This document shows, piece by piece, positions 11,380 to 23,193 of a stretch of 64,000 bases of DNA. Position 1 is the stretch's first letter, and each line of letters opens with the position of its first letter. Made by a program: the position numbers and the translations under genes. This DNA is from Pseudevernia furfuracea (lineage: Eukaryota > Ascomycota > Lecanoromycetes > Lecanorales > Parmeliaceae), in the NCBI GenBank assembly GCA_022315425.1, contig JAIUPT010000030.1:1240001-1304000 (forward strand). The letters are read 5' to 3'. Below the pieces are notes generated by a model, which saw only the letters and a list, made by a program, of their open reading frames with translations, was not told where the DNA came from and ran no database searches.

Positions 11380-12633
11380 ATCGACCAAATTTAGGGGAAT
11401 AAGGGAGAAGCCGAAGACGTTGATGAGATCGGAAAGGAGAAGTGTTGGTTCTCGCAAGAGTCTGCCTGCGATCAACGACAGTGGGTTATAGATGAGTGTT
11501 CTTGGTTGATGTGAACGCTTGAGAAGAGAAAAGTTCTAGTAGTAAGCTTTTGGAACAATTTCCAAGTCAATAGGGACTCCATGTACTACCGGCGGACAAT
11601 AGGAATAGCTGCTTTGCATGCATTGACAATCCCTCTCCTATTGTCAATGTCCAATTAGTGTAGAACAAATATCAATAGCAACCCCCAGACAGATATGAAA
11701 AGTGAATTTGTATCGCAATTTGGCAATAAAAAGGTACACCTGTGCACATTGAGAGCCATCGGTAAGGTCCCAAGAATATGTCAGTATAAGTGTTGAGACC
11801 GCAAAGTCGTCCGACTTCAAGGCTTCACCATAGCTAGCCATCAACACGAGGTCACGAAGGATAGCCCTCAGAGGTTGCGCATCTGCTCACTGTATTCTCT
11901 CCAACCCTGGTTGATATCTTTACTCGTTGCTTTCTACTTTTTGCATCGATGCCTCTCCAATTCAGGTTCCAGAACACTGTCATAAAATCGACCCCTCTCT
12001 CGATCCTGATCCTGTACGTAGTTTCAGACCGATCTCGATCCTCCGCGCGCATCGAGTGGTTCTCGAGTCTCGATAACTGGTATATAGTTGGCATTGCTGT
12101 ATTTGCATTAAAGTCCTCGTGGACTTCTTCAAAATGAGCGTTCGAAATCCTTTCCCTGCCAAACTGCCAGCACTTCGTTGTCAGACGTAATCGTGTCTAA
12201 GCTAGTTAAGTCCGCAGGAGGAAGTTCAGCCACGATGAACGGAGATCAGAGGATAGTGTATGTTTATATAGATTTAATCTCAAATTTGCGACCAGCAACA
12301 AAGGAGAAAGGAGAATGCAATTCGAAGCAGCGACAAGATGAATATTTCTACACTCGAAGAAACCTTTTGGGCTGGTAGATGACTTAAGCCCCCTGACGAT
12401 GCTAAAAAACCTTCCATGTAGTGAAAGCCAGTGGCAACAAGGAGTAGAAGAATGATGATTCCTTTCCCTTAACCTTGATACGTGAAGATAAATCTGTACA
12501 GGGTACAAATGCCTGAACCGACTTGCTATCCACTGTACGCCATTCGCTCAGTCCGCTGCAATTGCTGAAAGAACAATTAGACCGCTGCTGTGCATAATAA
12601 TCATCCTAACATTCTTTATGTAAGTCCCGCGTT
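11380..12633. other. 1.25-kb stretch with no supported gene
   Basis: Several short frames occur on both strands, but none has domain similarity, good start context or splice-compatible neighbours. The left end is the promoter of the gene starting at 11379; the right end is downstream of SNX3. Confidence 0.4.
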
Positions 12634-13221
12634 TCACCACGAGTTCCTATCCCAATTCGGATCTATACCAGCATTAGTCCTTCCACATAGACGCACAACC
12701 CTCTCTGCCTGATGTAGTTTACTGACCCTGCACAAAACTCGCCAACACTTTGCTCCCCGTCTGCAGCAAAGGATGGCCTACTACAATTTGCAGAAATCGC
12801 TGCAGTCCCTCCCTCCTGTGCTCAATAACGTCGTCGCTGAATCGATTGGTAAACACCTTGCCTGGCAATGGCGGTATGGTCACCCTCGCACTCTCACGCT
12901 CTAATATGTCACGGAAGTATTCAAAATCGGAGTATCGCCGACGGACCGTGCTGTGCTTAAGCTTGAAAGCGGGAATATTTGTGCGACAAACGATTTCGTA
13001 GTCGGTGTACATGTTGCGTGATGTGCCATGGGTCTGGGGATTCTTGACCTGGTAGAAGTGGATGCAGCGTCAGCTTGGGAGGTCTCCGAGCAGAAGCTGA
13101 TGACCTAGGAGTCCGCAAGAATTTGATGGGGGAAGACACTGACTTCTATCTCTAAGAAGTTCTCTGGAGGGCCATAGATCTCTTCGAAGCTTTGTTGGCG
13201 GGCGTCAGGCATTGCCTGCAT
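12634..13221 (-). CDS. snx3: Sorting nexin-3 (PX-domain retromer cargo adaptor)
   Basis: Three exons, 13221-13144, 13048-12727 and 12662-12634, give 142 aa, the family's usual length. The start is MQAMPDARQQSFEEIYGPP. The PX domain runs over nearly the whole protein: YTDYEIVCRTNIPAFKLK, then the phosphoinositide-binding RRRYSDFEYFRDIL, PPLPGKVFTNRFSDD and the RREGLQRFL helix. The last small exon adds DPNWDRNSW, matching the conserved SNX3/Grd19 tail. The protein binds PI3P on endosomes and helps recycle membrane proteins to the Golgi with retromer. Confidence 0.93.
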
Positions 13222-13491
13222 CTTGGCAAGTGAGAGGAATAGTGTAGCTGCTGTGCGGAGTGGTCAGATCCTGATGACGCTCTATTGTCGCAGATAGGAT
13301 GTTCTTGAGCGGCGTATTACAACTTGTATTGACTCAGGATGGTTGTTCGAGAGGGTGTTAAGGATGGAAGCAAGTACATAAAAGGCGGGGCGAACCCGTG
13401 TTCCATGGTGCATGGTCTACACACGAACAATTGATATACATTTACTCTATACAAAGGACTTGGAATTAATCTATATCGTCTTACCCATCTG

Positions 13492-14911
13492 CTATCCATG
13501 CTCAAGAAGAAAGCTGTCAGTGACAAGACCACTATCCTTTCGGCGGTTCCGGTATAATTCCACTATAGGAACCCTATGTCTGCGGGGTGTTACAGAATTG
13601 CTAAGATTCTTGAGGGGGAAATCCCGCCGTAATAGCAGTCCATTCGGAGCACCTTGCTCCACATATCTGTCGTTGACAGGCGTTGGTGGCCCGTGAATAG
13701 GGTTCTTTCTTAGAGCTTGTTCCGGTACTTGCATAGAATCCATGGAGACAACCGGCTCGTAGCACTCGGTGCTCCGGTCACCACGCCTCCTAAGCCCTGG
13801 CGCGGGTACATCTTCAATGGCTGTTGACCCTTCTTGGCGATGTGATTTAATGCTGGTTGGCCCACTGGTACTCTCAACTTCAACGGCCGTTGATCCTTCT
13901 CGATGAAGCGATTGAACGCTCGTTGAACTAACACTCTCAGTAGACTGACGGGATCGGGACCCTTCTGTCTCGACGTGTGTGCTGGATGCCTCTCCAGAGA
14001 TTTGTCCTCTCAATAAATCTGTAATCGCCTTTCCCACATCATCGTCGAGCGTCCCTCCATATCCTTGACCTTTTTCGTGGAGATGTATGAATTCTATTAG
14101 CTCGTTCAAAGGCAGGAGCCCGTCCATATGGGGTTGTTGGCCGCGTTTTCTCCATTTCCTGAGTTGTTGTAGTGCGTACGCTGGGAGCACAGTCACAGGT
14201 GCAGAGAGCCACATAATCGAGCGAACAAGCCATGTAAACCGGCCTGAAACCTCTAGATGGAACACAGGCATAACGAACGTAGGTCCCACCTGGCTGACCA
14301 TAATAACAACACTGGTCGTAATGTATGAGGTTTTGTACCCGGCCATGAACAAATGGCTCCAGAAATATGGTAGGGCTTCTGAGATGGCCACGGACACAAC
14401 TACCAAGGAAACAAGCAGCCAATCTGGTCGGTTTCGAACTTTCAGTACCTTGCCAGCAAAGTTTCTGTGGGTTGTTAACCCTGTTGATCGGTTTGAAAGC
14501 ACGTTATTGAATGGAGCCTCACCTGCGTCGTTCGTTACCAGTCCGATTCCATACCATCAATCTTGGTAGATCAACACTCATAATACCCCACATAACGAAC
14601 GCTAAGAGGCCGTAGAGAGCTAGCAACAATAAGGCGATGGAGCCCATAGTCCACCACAATTTGCCGGTCCAAAGAGCAGGGCTCCTGCAAATCGATGTAT
14701 TTGCCGGGGTTCCTCCCAAGACTGGTGGCCGACCAACAGGGCTGTATCTAGCCACGGAGCTTCTATGATCAGGAGGTGACAGTCCCCGACGACCATATGC
14801 AAGGGGAAAGACTTCGAAGGACGCCATGTTGCTCTCGCTTGGGATCGGAAGACTGCGGGTCAGAACGAGGTGTAAGACCAGGCAAACAATTAGTTCCACA
14901 GGGAGTTGCAT
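13492..14911 (-). CDS. CNNM/DUF21-like membrane protein lacking CBS domains
   Basis: Two exons, 14911-14523 and 14464-13492, 453 aa. An N-terminal hydrophobic segment may be a signal anchor. A region like the DUF21 transmembrane domain of CNNM/Mam3 metal transporters follows: LLLLALYGLLAFVMWGIMS, then NRPDWLLVSLVVVSVAISEALPYF in two parts, and VSQVGPTFVMPVFHLEVSG. After it, PLNELIEFIHLHEK and a Leu/Asp helix resemble the linker that usually leads into the CBS pair. Here a Ser/Thr-rich tail with two near copies of EGSTAVE/EGSTAIE follows instead. The typical GLxLGLM motif is degenerate (FVMWGIMSVDL). Likely a diverged relative; transport activity is uncertain. Confidence 0.6.
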
Positions 14912-15246
14912 GCTGAATAGATCTGTAAGATGGGATTAAACCGTAGGCTTGGAGTCGTCTTTCGCTTTATGTTTAAGGGAGAGCTCTTCGCTTGACGGTT
15001 TTCCATCTGAAAAGATAGAAATAGAGAATACAACATTGCATGAGCCTTTCAACATTGAGGATCGATCTTTCCTAGGTTTGCAGCCTTGGTAATCAAGCAA
15101 GTGAGTCCAGAAGTGCGGCTCTGTTATTCCTCGTTTGGCAGGAGCAGTCGGCAAAGCACGGTGAATTGATGGAGTATAGTGTGTTAGAAAAATATTCTGT
15201 CTAACAAATCTTCTCTCCTGTTCTACCGCACCAGCCACATTCACAA
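14912..15246. other. Short intergenic gap
   Basis: This 335-bp gap lies between the CNNM-like start and the SSS1 stop, both on the minus strand. It should include the CNNM-like promoter and the SSS1 3' UTR. Nothing else is seen. Confidence 0.4.
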
Positions 15247-15693
15247 TCATCCAACGAGAACCTGATTGACCGGAATATGTACTAAAAATCATAAGTCAGG
15301 ATGGGATGGAAAGCCGCGAGTGAAAAGGGTCAAGTGGCTTAGCACATACTGAGCTTTACAACATATCCAAGTGCCCCCATTACGACGAAACCCACACCAA
15401 CCTATGCAATGTTAGTGGTAGTCATTAATCTCTCTGTTTCATCGTTATGCACTCACTGCCTGAGATATCTTGAGGAATTCCCGCTTATCCGCTAAAGATC
15501 CTTATAGTCAGCGACTACAAAGACTGTCGGGCCAGATTGGTATGGCTCACGCTTTGTGCATCTGTATCACCAATTAATAGAATGTCGTGGGGGTCTCAAA
15601 GGATAAGGATAAGGCGGACCTGTTCATGAACTGGGTGCCATCGTGTAGAAAGTCCCGAGGAATGTCGAGGATTTCCTTAAACTGATCTGACAT
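15247..15693 (-). CDS. sss1: Sec61 gamma subunit (SSS1) of the ER translocon
   Basis: Five exons code only 68 aa: 15693-15620, 15561-15551 (11 nt), 15491-15457, 15401-15350 and 15281-15247. The spliced protein begins MSDQFKEILDIPRDFLHDGT, continues QFMNRCTKPDKREFLKISQA and has one transmembrane helix (VGVGFVVMGALGYVVKL). It ends IHIPVNQVLVG, the canonical Sss1/Sec61 gamma pattern and length. It is the small tail-anchored clamp subunit of the ER protein-conducting channel. No single open frame shows the gene; it emerges only on splicing. The 11-nt exon encoding CTK is notable. Confidence 0.92.
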
Positions 15694-16748
15694 TGTGGTA
15701 TTGAGTTTATTGAAAAAGGCCCAGTCTTTTGGGTGACGGGGTTGATTGAGCGAATTCTAATGGTGCGAGGGGGTGCGAGGTGTGAGTTGTGAGTTGAATG
15801 ATCACAGTGCAGGTGGTTTAGAAACTTCACAGAGAGGACAGCTGGAGCCGGAGCTGGAGCTCGCTAAAACATATGCCCGAAAGAGCCTCAGGAATACGCG
15901 GTAGTTTATATCATGGACCTCTCACATCGTACTTGAGGTATGGAGCAGAGCTTGTTTGAGGTTGCTCTCCCACTGTCAACCTAATATTCATCCAGCTTCA
16001 TCTTCGGTTCCCGTCGTTGTAGCTAATTATTATCACACTCCTTTTGCAATCTGATTCCCAGTATCGGGTTGGTTCCAAAAAGCTACACCATCCTTCCATT
16101 CACCACTACTCACCACTACTCACCACTACTCACCACTACTCACCACTATTCACCACTATTCACCATCCAACCCAACAAGGCTGAGGATTGATTGTCTTCC
16201 TAGATACATGCTCAATCTCTCTTTTTCAAGCTGAGACTGCTACCACACCGGTTTGGAGTTCCAGTACTGACCGCAGTGACACTGTTGTCTGTTATTCTGG
16301 CTCGGGAAAGCAAGGCGCATTAGAAATTGTTTGCTGAGATCTCCTCTGAGCCAGCCGCTGTCCTGTACTCTTATTGTGCTCCTTCAACTTCAGCCCGTCA
16401 TTTGCCGAGACAACGTCGTGGGCCAAAGCAATTGTTATACGCAATCCAAGTGTTCAGTGCAATATCTTCTTTTCTCGTGGGCTTCCTTCACCTGTACGTA
16501 TCCTTACACGCTTTCCTGGAGATTTGTCTACCAAGCGCGGGCAGCTCTTGCAATCTGCGACCAGCGAACAATGTGCAAGCAGTGATCCCTAACGATCAGC
16601 ACGCTGTTTTCTGTGTATCCTTGAAAGCTAATTCATTCACTGGCACCTGGCAGACTTGTACTTCTACCTTGAATATTCGAGACTATTGTACTCATAATAT
16701 CAAAATACACTCAAGATTACATTAACACCTGAATCAACATCTCCCACA
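15694..16748. other. Intergenic region with a decanucleotide repeat
   Basis: Divergent promoters of SSS1 (-) and the CPSF6-like gene (+). It contains a decamer array near 16.1 kb and pyrimidine-rich tracts. No supported coding frame. Confidence 0.45.
16101..16165. repeat. Decamer tandem repeat
   Basis: Four exact copies of CACCACTACT are followed by two CACCACTATT and a partial CACCA. Its position between divergent promoters makes length variation plausible. Confidence 0.95.
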
Positions 16749-18367
16749 ATGGCCGCGGAAGAAGACAATTTCGACATTGATATCTATGGTGATGGCGGAG
16801 AGGATGACCAGACTGAAGAGCCAGAGGGTGGAATGAAGGCTGAGGAATCCTCCGACCAGACTATTCAACCAACAGAGCCCACATCAAATGCAGCAGAACA
16901 TTTGTCGCCAAATGAACAGATCGCTAATTCAGACGTAAAGACTGAGCATACAGGCAATGATGTTGCACAAAAGATCGCCAGCACTGACGAATCTGGTTCA
17001 GATCCTGTGCAGCTTCCAAAACAAGCGCCACAGACACAAGGATTAAAGCGAAAAGACGGAGTAGACGATAGATACGTTGACCCTGGCGCGACAACCGCTA
17101 TTTTTGTATCTGAGCTACATTGGTGGGTCAATGATGACGATATTCGCGGCTGGGCAAATCAGAGTCAGTGTGAAGACGAGCTTCAGGATATCACATTTAG
17201 CGAACACAAAGTGAATGGGAAGAGCAAAGGGTGAGCGCTTCTCAGGGGAAAAGCTTATATGAGTTGCTAATATGACTGTCTTCAACCTTTTTTAGTCAAG
17301 CCTATGTCCTATTCAAAACACCGCAAGCTGCAACCGCTGCAAAGCACAAGATTGAATCTTTCGGCGAAGGCCAACAGTACACAAAAAAATTTACGGTCAG
17401 CTACACCAATCCCTACACCAATCCTTTCCGCACGCTCCCCAAAGATGGGCCTGCCCGAAATAACGCTCCTGCAAACAATAATCGATCGACTCCCGGGTCA
17501 TACGGTAATCCAGGAGCAGGCGGCACGGGTGGCTCGTCACAGTCCTTCAACAATGGCTCTAATAGCTATCGAGGCCATCGAGGAGGTGGGTACAACAACC
17601 GGGGTGGAGGCATGAACAATATGTCGGGCTACAACAGAGGTGGTTTCCAACAACCAGTGACGGGGAGTTTCCAAGGTTCTGGCATGGGCGGCTTCCAAGC
17701 CTCACCAATGGGAGGTATGCAATCCTATGGAGGATTTCAAAACCGGGCGGGTATGATGGGAGGCATGCGTGGAGGGCCGATGGGCATGCGGGGGGGAAGA
17801 GGAGGTATGAGTCCGGGTGGAATGATGGGTATGCCGATGACGGGGATGGGCATGGGTGCGATGGGAGGCATAGGAATGAGCATGCCACAAATGAACGGAG
17901 GCATGGGTATGCAAGGTATGCAAGGCTCTTACTTTCACCCCTACATGAATTCCGTTGGACTCTACGGATCTTCTGCCAGCCTGGTGGAACAACCCTCACC
18001 TTCTATCCCCAAAGCGATGCACTATTTGCCCTCGGCTTCTACTAGCCTCCCTCCTCCCCTGATTCATGGACGGCCTGGTCCACCCAAGAGCAGTGTCCCC
18101 AGCTCTGCTTGGACTCATTATACACAGTACTCGCCATCATCGGCCAGTTACCCCCCCACATGTCTTTCTTCTCAATTAGAACCTCCAGGCACTGCGTCTG
18201 CTCCCTCTCAACAAAGCACAACGCTAGCCGGGGAATCATCGCTGACAGGAATCCAAGCCCACTACAACCCTGCATTCTTTGCCCAGCAACAGCAAGGACA
18301 GCAGAGCGGCAGCTCGGCTGATGCGAACTGGAACCCCCACGGTGCAAAAAGAACGAGACAAGAATGA
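16749..18367 (+). CDS. RRM protein similar to cleavage factor Im 68 kDa (CPSF6-like)
   Basis: Exons 16749-17230 and 17296-18367 give up to 517 aa. The N-terminus is acidic and disordered. An RRM lies at about residues 115-200: TTAIFVSELHWWVNDDDI resembles the CPSF6 motif with LxWW, and SKGQAYVLFKTPQAA is RNP1-like. A long Gly/Met/Arg-rich region follows (GGMRGGPMGMRGGRGG). CFIm68-type proteins bind pre-mRNA and RNA-processing partners during 3' end formation in the nucleus. From about residue 365 the composition switches to Ser/Pro/Thr, then returns near HYNPAFFAQQQ. A GTATGC donor near 17.92 kb and a GCTGACAG acceptor near 18.25 kb could bound an in-frame intron, so the true protein may be about 110 aa shorter. 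Confidence 0.75.
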
Positions 18368-19006
18368 GACTCCCAACCTTCTCAGCCTCTACCACTCACC
18401 ATGCCTTGTGGTGGAGCAGGCCTGGGTCCTTCTTTCAACGGCGGCTTAAATCTCACGGAGTGAAGATCAGACAAATTGGCTCGGTTGATTGGAGGATTAC
18501 AATTCATTACCTACATCTTTATTCTAGCTCAGCAAGGTTTGCGAAGGGACATCATTGTGTGACAAATCTGGATAGTCTTTGATTCTGCAAGCAAAACTAG
18601 AATGGGTCCGAATAGCCCGAACTTCCTGTGATTCTCCTGGGGCCATGCCTTGCCTCTTTCCCTGTGTACTGTGAAGCCCTTGTCCTTATTTTGGTTGTAG
18701 TCGCGCCAGTATCTTGGCTTGCCAATCGCAAGAAACAACGAGAGGGTCTGGCGTCTACCTTAGTCCCTGCCAACCGAATCCGTATCGAGAGGAAAAAGCC
18801 TCCGACGGAAAATCCAATTTCAGTTATGCGGTATAGAGGACGCGGGCTTCATAGTTCATACTTCACAAGCAACGCATCTCCCCGAGGACATCACTAAAGT
18901 CGAAAATCCCTAGACTCCTTGTCGAGATGGCGTTCATGCCCACTTCCAATACTACAAAATCATTATGACGTGATTCGTACCAACGGCTGTTCTAACAGAA
19001 AGATCT
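18368..19006. other. Intergenic gap between convergent genes
   Basis: 3' flanks of the CPSF6-like gene (+) and the 2EXR-like pseudogene (-). No supported coding frame. Confidence 0.4.
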
Positions 19007-19998
19007 TCAACTCTTCCCTGTTCTCGAAGGAAAATCTTTCCGCTCTTCCTCAGACCGCTTACTCAATCTTGTGACAATTTCTAAATAGTCCTTAGCACCC
19101 TGTGGCAGGCCGCAGATCTCAACGTGCTTCAATCCCTTTAATTGTCCTAAGCATTCTAAGACCTTGTGCTCGTTGCCCGTTTTCAACTGCTCTCTGCCGA
19201 GATCGAGGAATTTCACTTTCAAGCTGGTCAAGTTGTTTGAGAATGATAAGATTTCGCATAGCTCCCCCAGAGCGGTGTCAACGACAGCAGCAATTTCCAG
19301 TTTCTTGTTTTCTAATAGCATCCTGGACGGCGCGTGAAGCCTCTCGCATTCAGGATTCAGAGTGACGTATAGAGTCAGTTTTCGCATTTGGCGCACACAA
19401 TACCTGATATCAGATGCCCATTTCGACGGAATGGATTCTAAGTCACCTCCTGCCACGGATATTCTGAGCGATTTTCTGCCGGAGTAGCCCAAATAGCTTG
19501 CTTGATTCAAAACGGTAGAGTGATTGTTGCTTTTGCACATGATTGCACGGCCTTCTCTCCGGATCTGCTTGTTGGTCCGGAGGAGCCGTGGCGCCAGTAC
19601 TGTTGGCGCTGCTACAGTATACCAGGACTTTGCAGATCACCTTTGCAGGAAATCATTCTCCGTGCCATAATCGCTACTTCGACGTCGTCCTCGAATTGCA
19701 GGCAATATGCCCAGATCTCATCTCGAAGTCTGGATTTGCTAGTCAGCATGTAAGCAATGTCCGGAGCGGAGTTTACACACTCTGCCGGAAAACTTAGGAG
19801 GATTCGAAATTCGGGTGTCCTTGAAAGATGAACATTTTGAACAACAGCATGCGTGTTATTCGCATGCTCTGAGGGCTCCAAAATGATGTTCAAGGAATGA
19901 GGATAGTCGTACGATTGTGTTGGATGACCGGGAAGTGACTGGTGAGAGTCAAACGCTGGTGAATAGAGAGGTCTAGTCGTTCAAATGTCAGGTGTCAT
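19007..19998 (-). pseudogene. Decayed 2EXR/F-box-like fungal protein gene
   Basis: Minus-strand pieces form a protein of the large fungal family with a short 2EXR-type motif. They are FRILLSFPAE joined across a 51-nt intron to LRDEIWAYCLQFEDDVEV, then APRLLRTNKQIRREGRAIMC, then a leucine-rich C-terminal half ending SRTGKS. Two defects interrupt it. An in-frame TGA at 19981-19983 lies five codons after the only ATG (19998). Near 19640 the frame changes between ARRMISCK and AAPTVLAP; only an implausible 29-nt intron would repair it. The family's function is unknown. Alternatives are an unusual gene structure or sequencing errors. Confidence 0.55.
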
Positions 19999-21317
19999 GG
20001 ACAACTTTCGCTTGTTACACAGTGAGATGGAATTATTCAACGTGTGTTGAGAGAATATTGCGTTATCATTCCATTTCCGCGAAGACTGAGTGCTGAGGTC
20101 ATTCTCGAAGGATGAAGGCAGGCTGTGCAGTTTATTCTTGTAAAATTGGTGGGTTGCAAAAGCCTTCTGTTGCTGAGGCTTGGAAGGAAGATGGTAATGA
20201 CCATTTTCAACTACAAGAAGGAGACAAATTACAGCTACTGTAAGAGGAAAGAAGAAAGTAATTTCTCCAATTTCCCTAGATTCCCTGAGGCAAGCTACAG
20301 AGAGGCTGGCGATATGGGACTTCAGTGCCGCCATCTTGGAAGAATTCTCCTTACAAGCGACTTATAGAAGAACTAGGAATAAGGATCCCACTGATTTATT
20401 GAGAGTACTGTACTTGTGACAATTTTTGCAGCTTACGGAGCAAAACACTCCAGGATCAATTCCATAGACAAAAGGCGGACTTCTAAATTGCACTGACACC
20501 ACCAAGGCGGTCTCAGGCGGAGTTTTGGAGTCGGATAATTCTTCAACGATCCAACGTGCGGTCAAACGTATTGCTGATGAAAAAAATGACTAGTCAAGTA
20601 AAAAGATTCGTGGAGCAGAATTCTTGTGATCAAGACTTTCATTGTCGATATGGTAGAAGATACATTTCACCATTTCCTCAGGCCCTTTTACTCATACCTT
20701 ACTCGTACCCCTATATTCTTTAAAAAACAAAAAAAAAACAAAAAAAAAACAACAAAAATCTTCAGTAACTTCACAACAGCACGTCTTGACAGTCTAGAAA
20801 TTTTATGGCAATTAGTTATAATATCAAATAGTTGGTCTGCAAAATCCTAGATTATTTCGACTTTAATGTCGTAAGTAAGATAATAAAGTACGAAAATACT
20901 GTACACTTTAGATTGAAAAGTTACCTCGGCTATTTTATGACCGTCAAGAACACCTCGAAGAAATTCGAAATATCGTTAAGTCTCTGTTCTATGTCACAAA
21001 GGGTGGTCAAGATGTTCTAGAAATTGAGAGTCTTAATCTTTGGGATATTTATCAGACTTTATGAAGTTTCTAGACTATCATCAATTCTCGTTGTTCATGA
21101 AGTTTCGTTTTTTGATTTTCGAGGGGGGGGTGCTTGCGGCAACTTTCTTCAACGCGGCAGGTCCCGTGATATTACTCTATACTAACTGTTTTGAGACTGC
21201 ATAAGTTTTTGTGCATTAATGTCTATTCCATTACATTGATTTTCTCATTCTCATATATCCATACCATCATCAAATTCATCTGCTTGTCATCTTCTCGCCA
21301 CAGGCTGCCGCCTTTTC
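19999..21317. other. AT-rich intergenic stretch
   Basis: From about 20560 to 21200 the sequence is visibly AT-rich, with poly-A tracts (20720-20755) and a G8 run near 21123. Short frames lack domain support. The final 100-200 bp should hold the promoter of the carrier gene. Confidence 0.5.
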
Positions 21318-22581
21318 ATGACCATCCCGCCTGCATTGGGAAGATTTGCGCCAGCGCAAATCCAAGAATCTATACCACGTTCGAACGAGGCCTCGTTGAC
21401 GCAGTCGCGAGAAATTGGAGATGTCAAACCAAGCACACAGCTCCGACACACGACGGTAATAAAGCAAGAAGGCTATGTAGTAAAACCATGGGCACATTTT
21501 GTCGCGGGGGGGTACCTAATTTCCAGAAATTGTCCCCCAATAGAGACTCGACTGATATCATGCTAGAATTGGGGGAATGAGCTCTGCGATTCTCACCTCG
21601 CCTCTCGAAGTCCTTAAAACTCGACTACAATCCGACTTCTATCAATCTCAAATAATAGCAACGCGAAATGCGCGCGGCATACCTCCACCATCCGCTCTCT
21701 CCTTACCTCGCACTGCCCTCCTGCATTTCCGCGAAACTTTCCAGCTGTTATTCTCCATCCATCGCGTTGAGGGGTGGCGAGCGCTTTTCAAAGGCCTGGG
21801 GCCCAACCTCACTGGTGTAGTCCCAGCGCGGGCGATCAACTTCTACTCCTACGGCAACGGCAAAAGAATCCTAAGTCAAAACTTCAACCACGGTCAGGAC
21901 GCCGCCTGGGTCAATTTTTGTGCTGCTGCGAACGCGGGTATAATCACAGGCACGATCACAAATCCAATATGGGTCGTCAAGACACGGCTCCAACTTGATA
22001 AAAACCATGCGGAGAAAACAGGCGCTTTGTCCAATCGCCAATACTCAAATTCTTTTGATTGCGTGAAACAGACAATTCGCACTGAAGGCGTTAGAGGTCT
22101 CTATCGAGGTTTAAGTGCAAGCTACCTTGGAGTCACTGAAAGCACCTTGCAATGGGTGCTCTATGAGCGGATAAAGTTGTATTTGAGCGGCAGAGAGGAC
22201 AGACTTGTCGCCTCGGGTAGAGAGCCAACACTCTGGGATAACACTGTGAGCTGGGGTGGCAGAGTTATGGGGGCTGGCACAGCGAAGTTCTGTGCAGCTG
22301 TTGTCACGTATCCTCACGAAGTGATTCGAACTAGATTACGCCAGGCACCACAAAAAGACGGCCACCTGAAATATACTGGAATCGTGCAGTGTTTTACGAC
22401 AATTTGGAAAGAAGAGGGTATCGCCTCACTGTACGGTGGGCTCACACCACACATGCTAAGAGTCGTACCTAGTGCTGCCATCATGTTCGGAATGTGAGTT
22501 TAAGCCAGACTCTTTCCATTATACGATCTGACTGTCTATAGGTACGAAGTTATACTACGGCTACTAGGAGAGCGAGCATGA
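21318..22581 (+). CDS. rim2: Mitochondrial carrier, Rim2-type pyrimidine nucleotide transporter
   Basis: Three exons, 21318-21511, 21567-22493 and 22542-22581, code 386 aa. All three mitochondrial carrier signatures are present: SPLEVLKTRLQ, NPIWVVKTRLQ and YPHEVIRTRLR, each followed by the second half-motif (EGWRALFKGLGPN, EGVRGLYRGLSAS, EGIASLYGGLTPH). VVPARAINFYSYG and ESTLQWVLYERIK fit the Rim2/SLC25A33-36 group, which exchanges pyrimidine (deoxy)nucleotides across the inner mitochondrial membrane. The N-terminal ~60 residues before WAHFVAGG are hydrophilic, as usual in fungi. The last exon supplies YEVILRLLGERA. The start is the first ATG of exon 1. Confidence 0.88.
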
Positions 22582-23193
22582 TATTCCATGTCTCTGCTCT
22601 ACAATATGACTCCGGTCTCACAAAGAAGCCTCTTGGCACGATAGGCCTCTCATTGTATAGAAGTCCAACAGTAAGGAGGACCCGAGGATCAATCTCCGCC
22701 GGAAAATCTCCACTTTACAAATGAAGTCCGATATGTGTAAATACAGCCTTTGATGAAGTGTAGAGATCGAGAGCCTCTGAGCAGGCATAGTCAATCCAAT
22801 GTAGCATAGCTACTACCATAGTAATATGTCCTCACTCTGCTGCATTTCATCTACCCCCAAATCGATTTCTGCTAGGTAGGTATTCATAGTTCAACTCTTG
22901 CTCGGGGTGGAAGAGATCAACTGCCCGCGAATGTATTTCTTCTCAACTTGTATAATTCGACGACGGAAGCCTTGATCATCAAACCTTTGCCTCATGAATT
23001 ACTCTACTTGACTACTGGCATAAGTTGGACTATTGAAGACTCACCCACACGGAGTCCTGCACGCCACGGAGTTATTAAGCCCAACTCCGGCACTAACAAG
23101 AAGGCGATAAGAACTACCTCGGCCTAAATGCCATCATTGTTCGCACTCCGACTTTCGATTGTCTGATTGTTTATTACTCACCTCACTGCTACT
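22582..23193. other. Intergenic gap
   Basis: 3' flank of the carrier gene and promoter of the WD40 gene. No supported frame or RNA gene seen. Confidence 0.4.

Noticed and set aside
11644..12137. Several 60-80-codon frames on both strands
   Set aside because: No conserved motif, poor start context, mutually overlapping. Consistent with chance.
16101..16165. Possible CRISPR-like array
   Set aside because: Units are 10 bp without spacers, in a eukaryotic genome. It is a simple tandem repeat.
21021..21050. Intergenic match to the introner core (CAAGATGTTCTAGAAATTGAG)
   Set aside because: Similarity is short and there is no 3' block or gene context.
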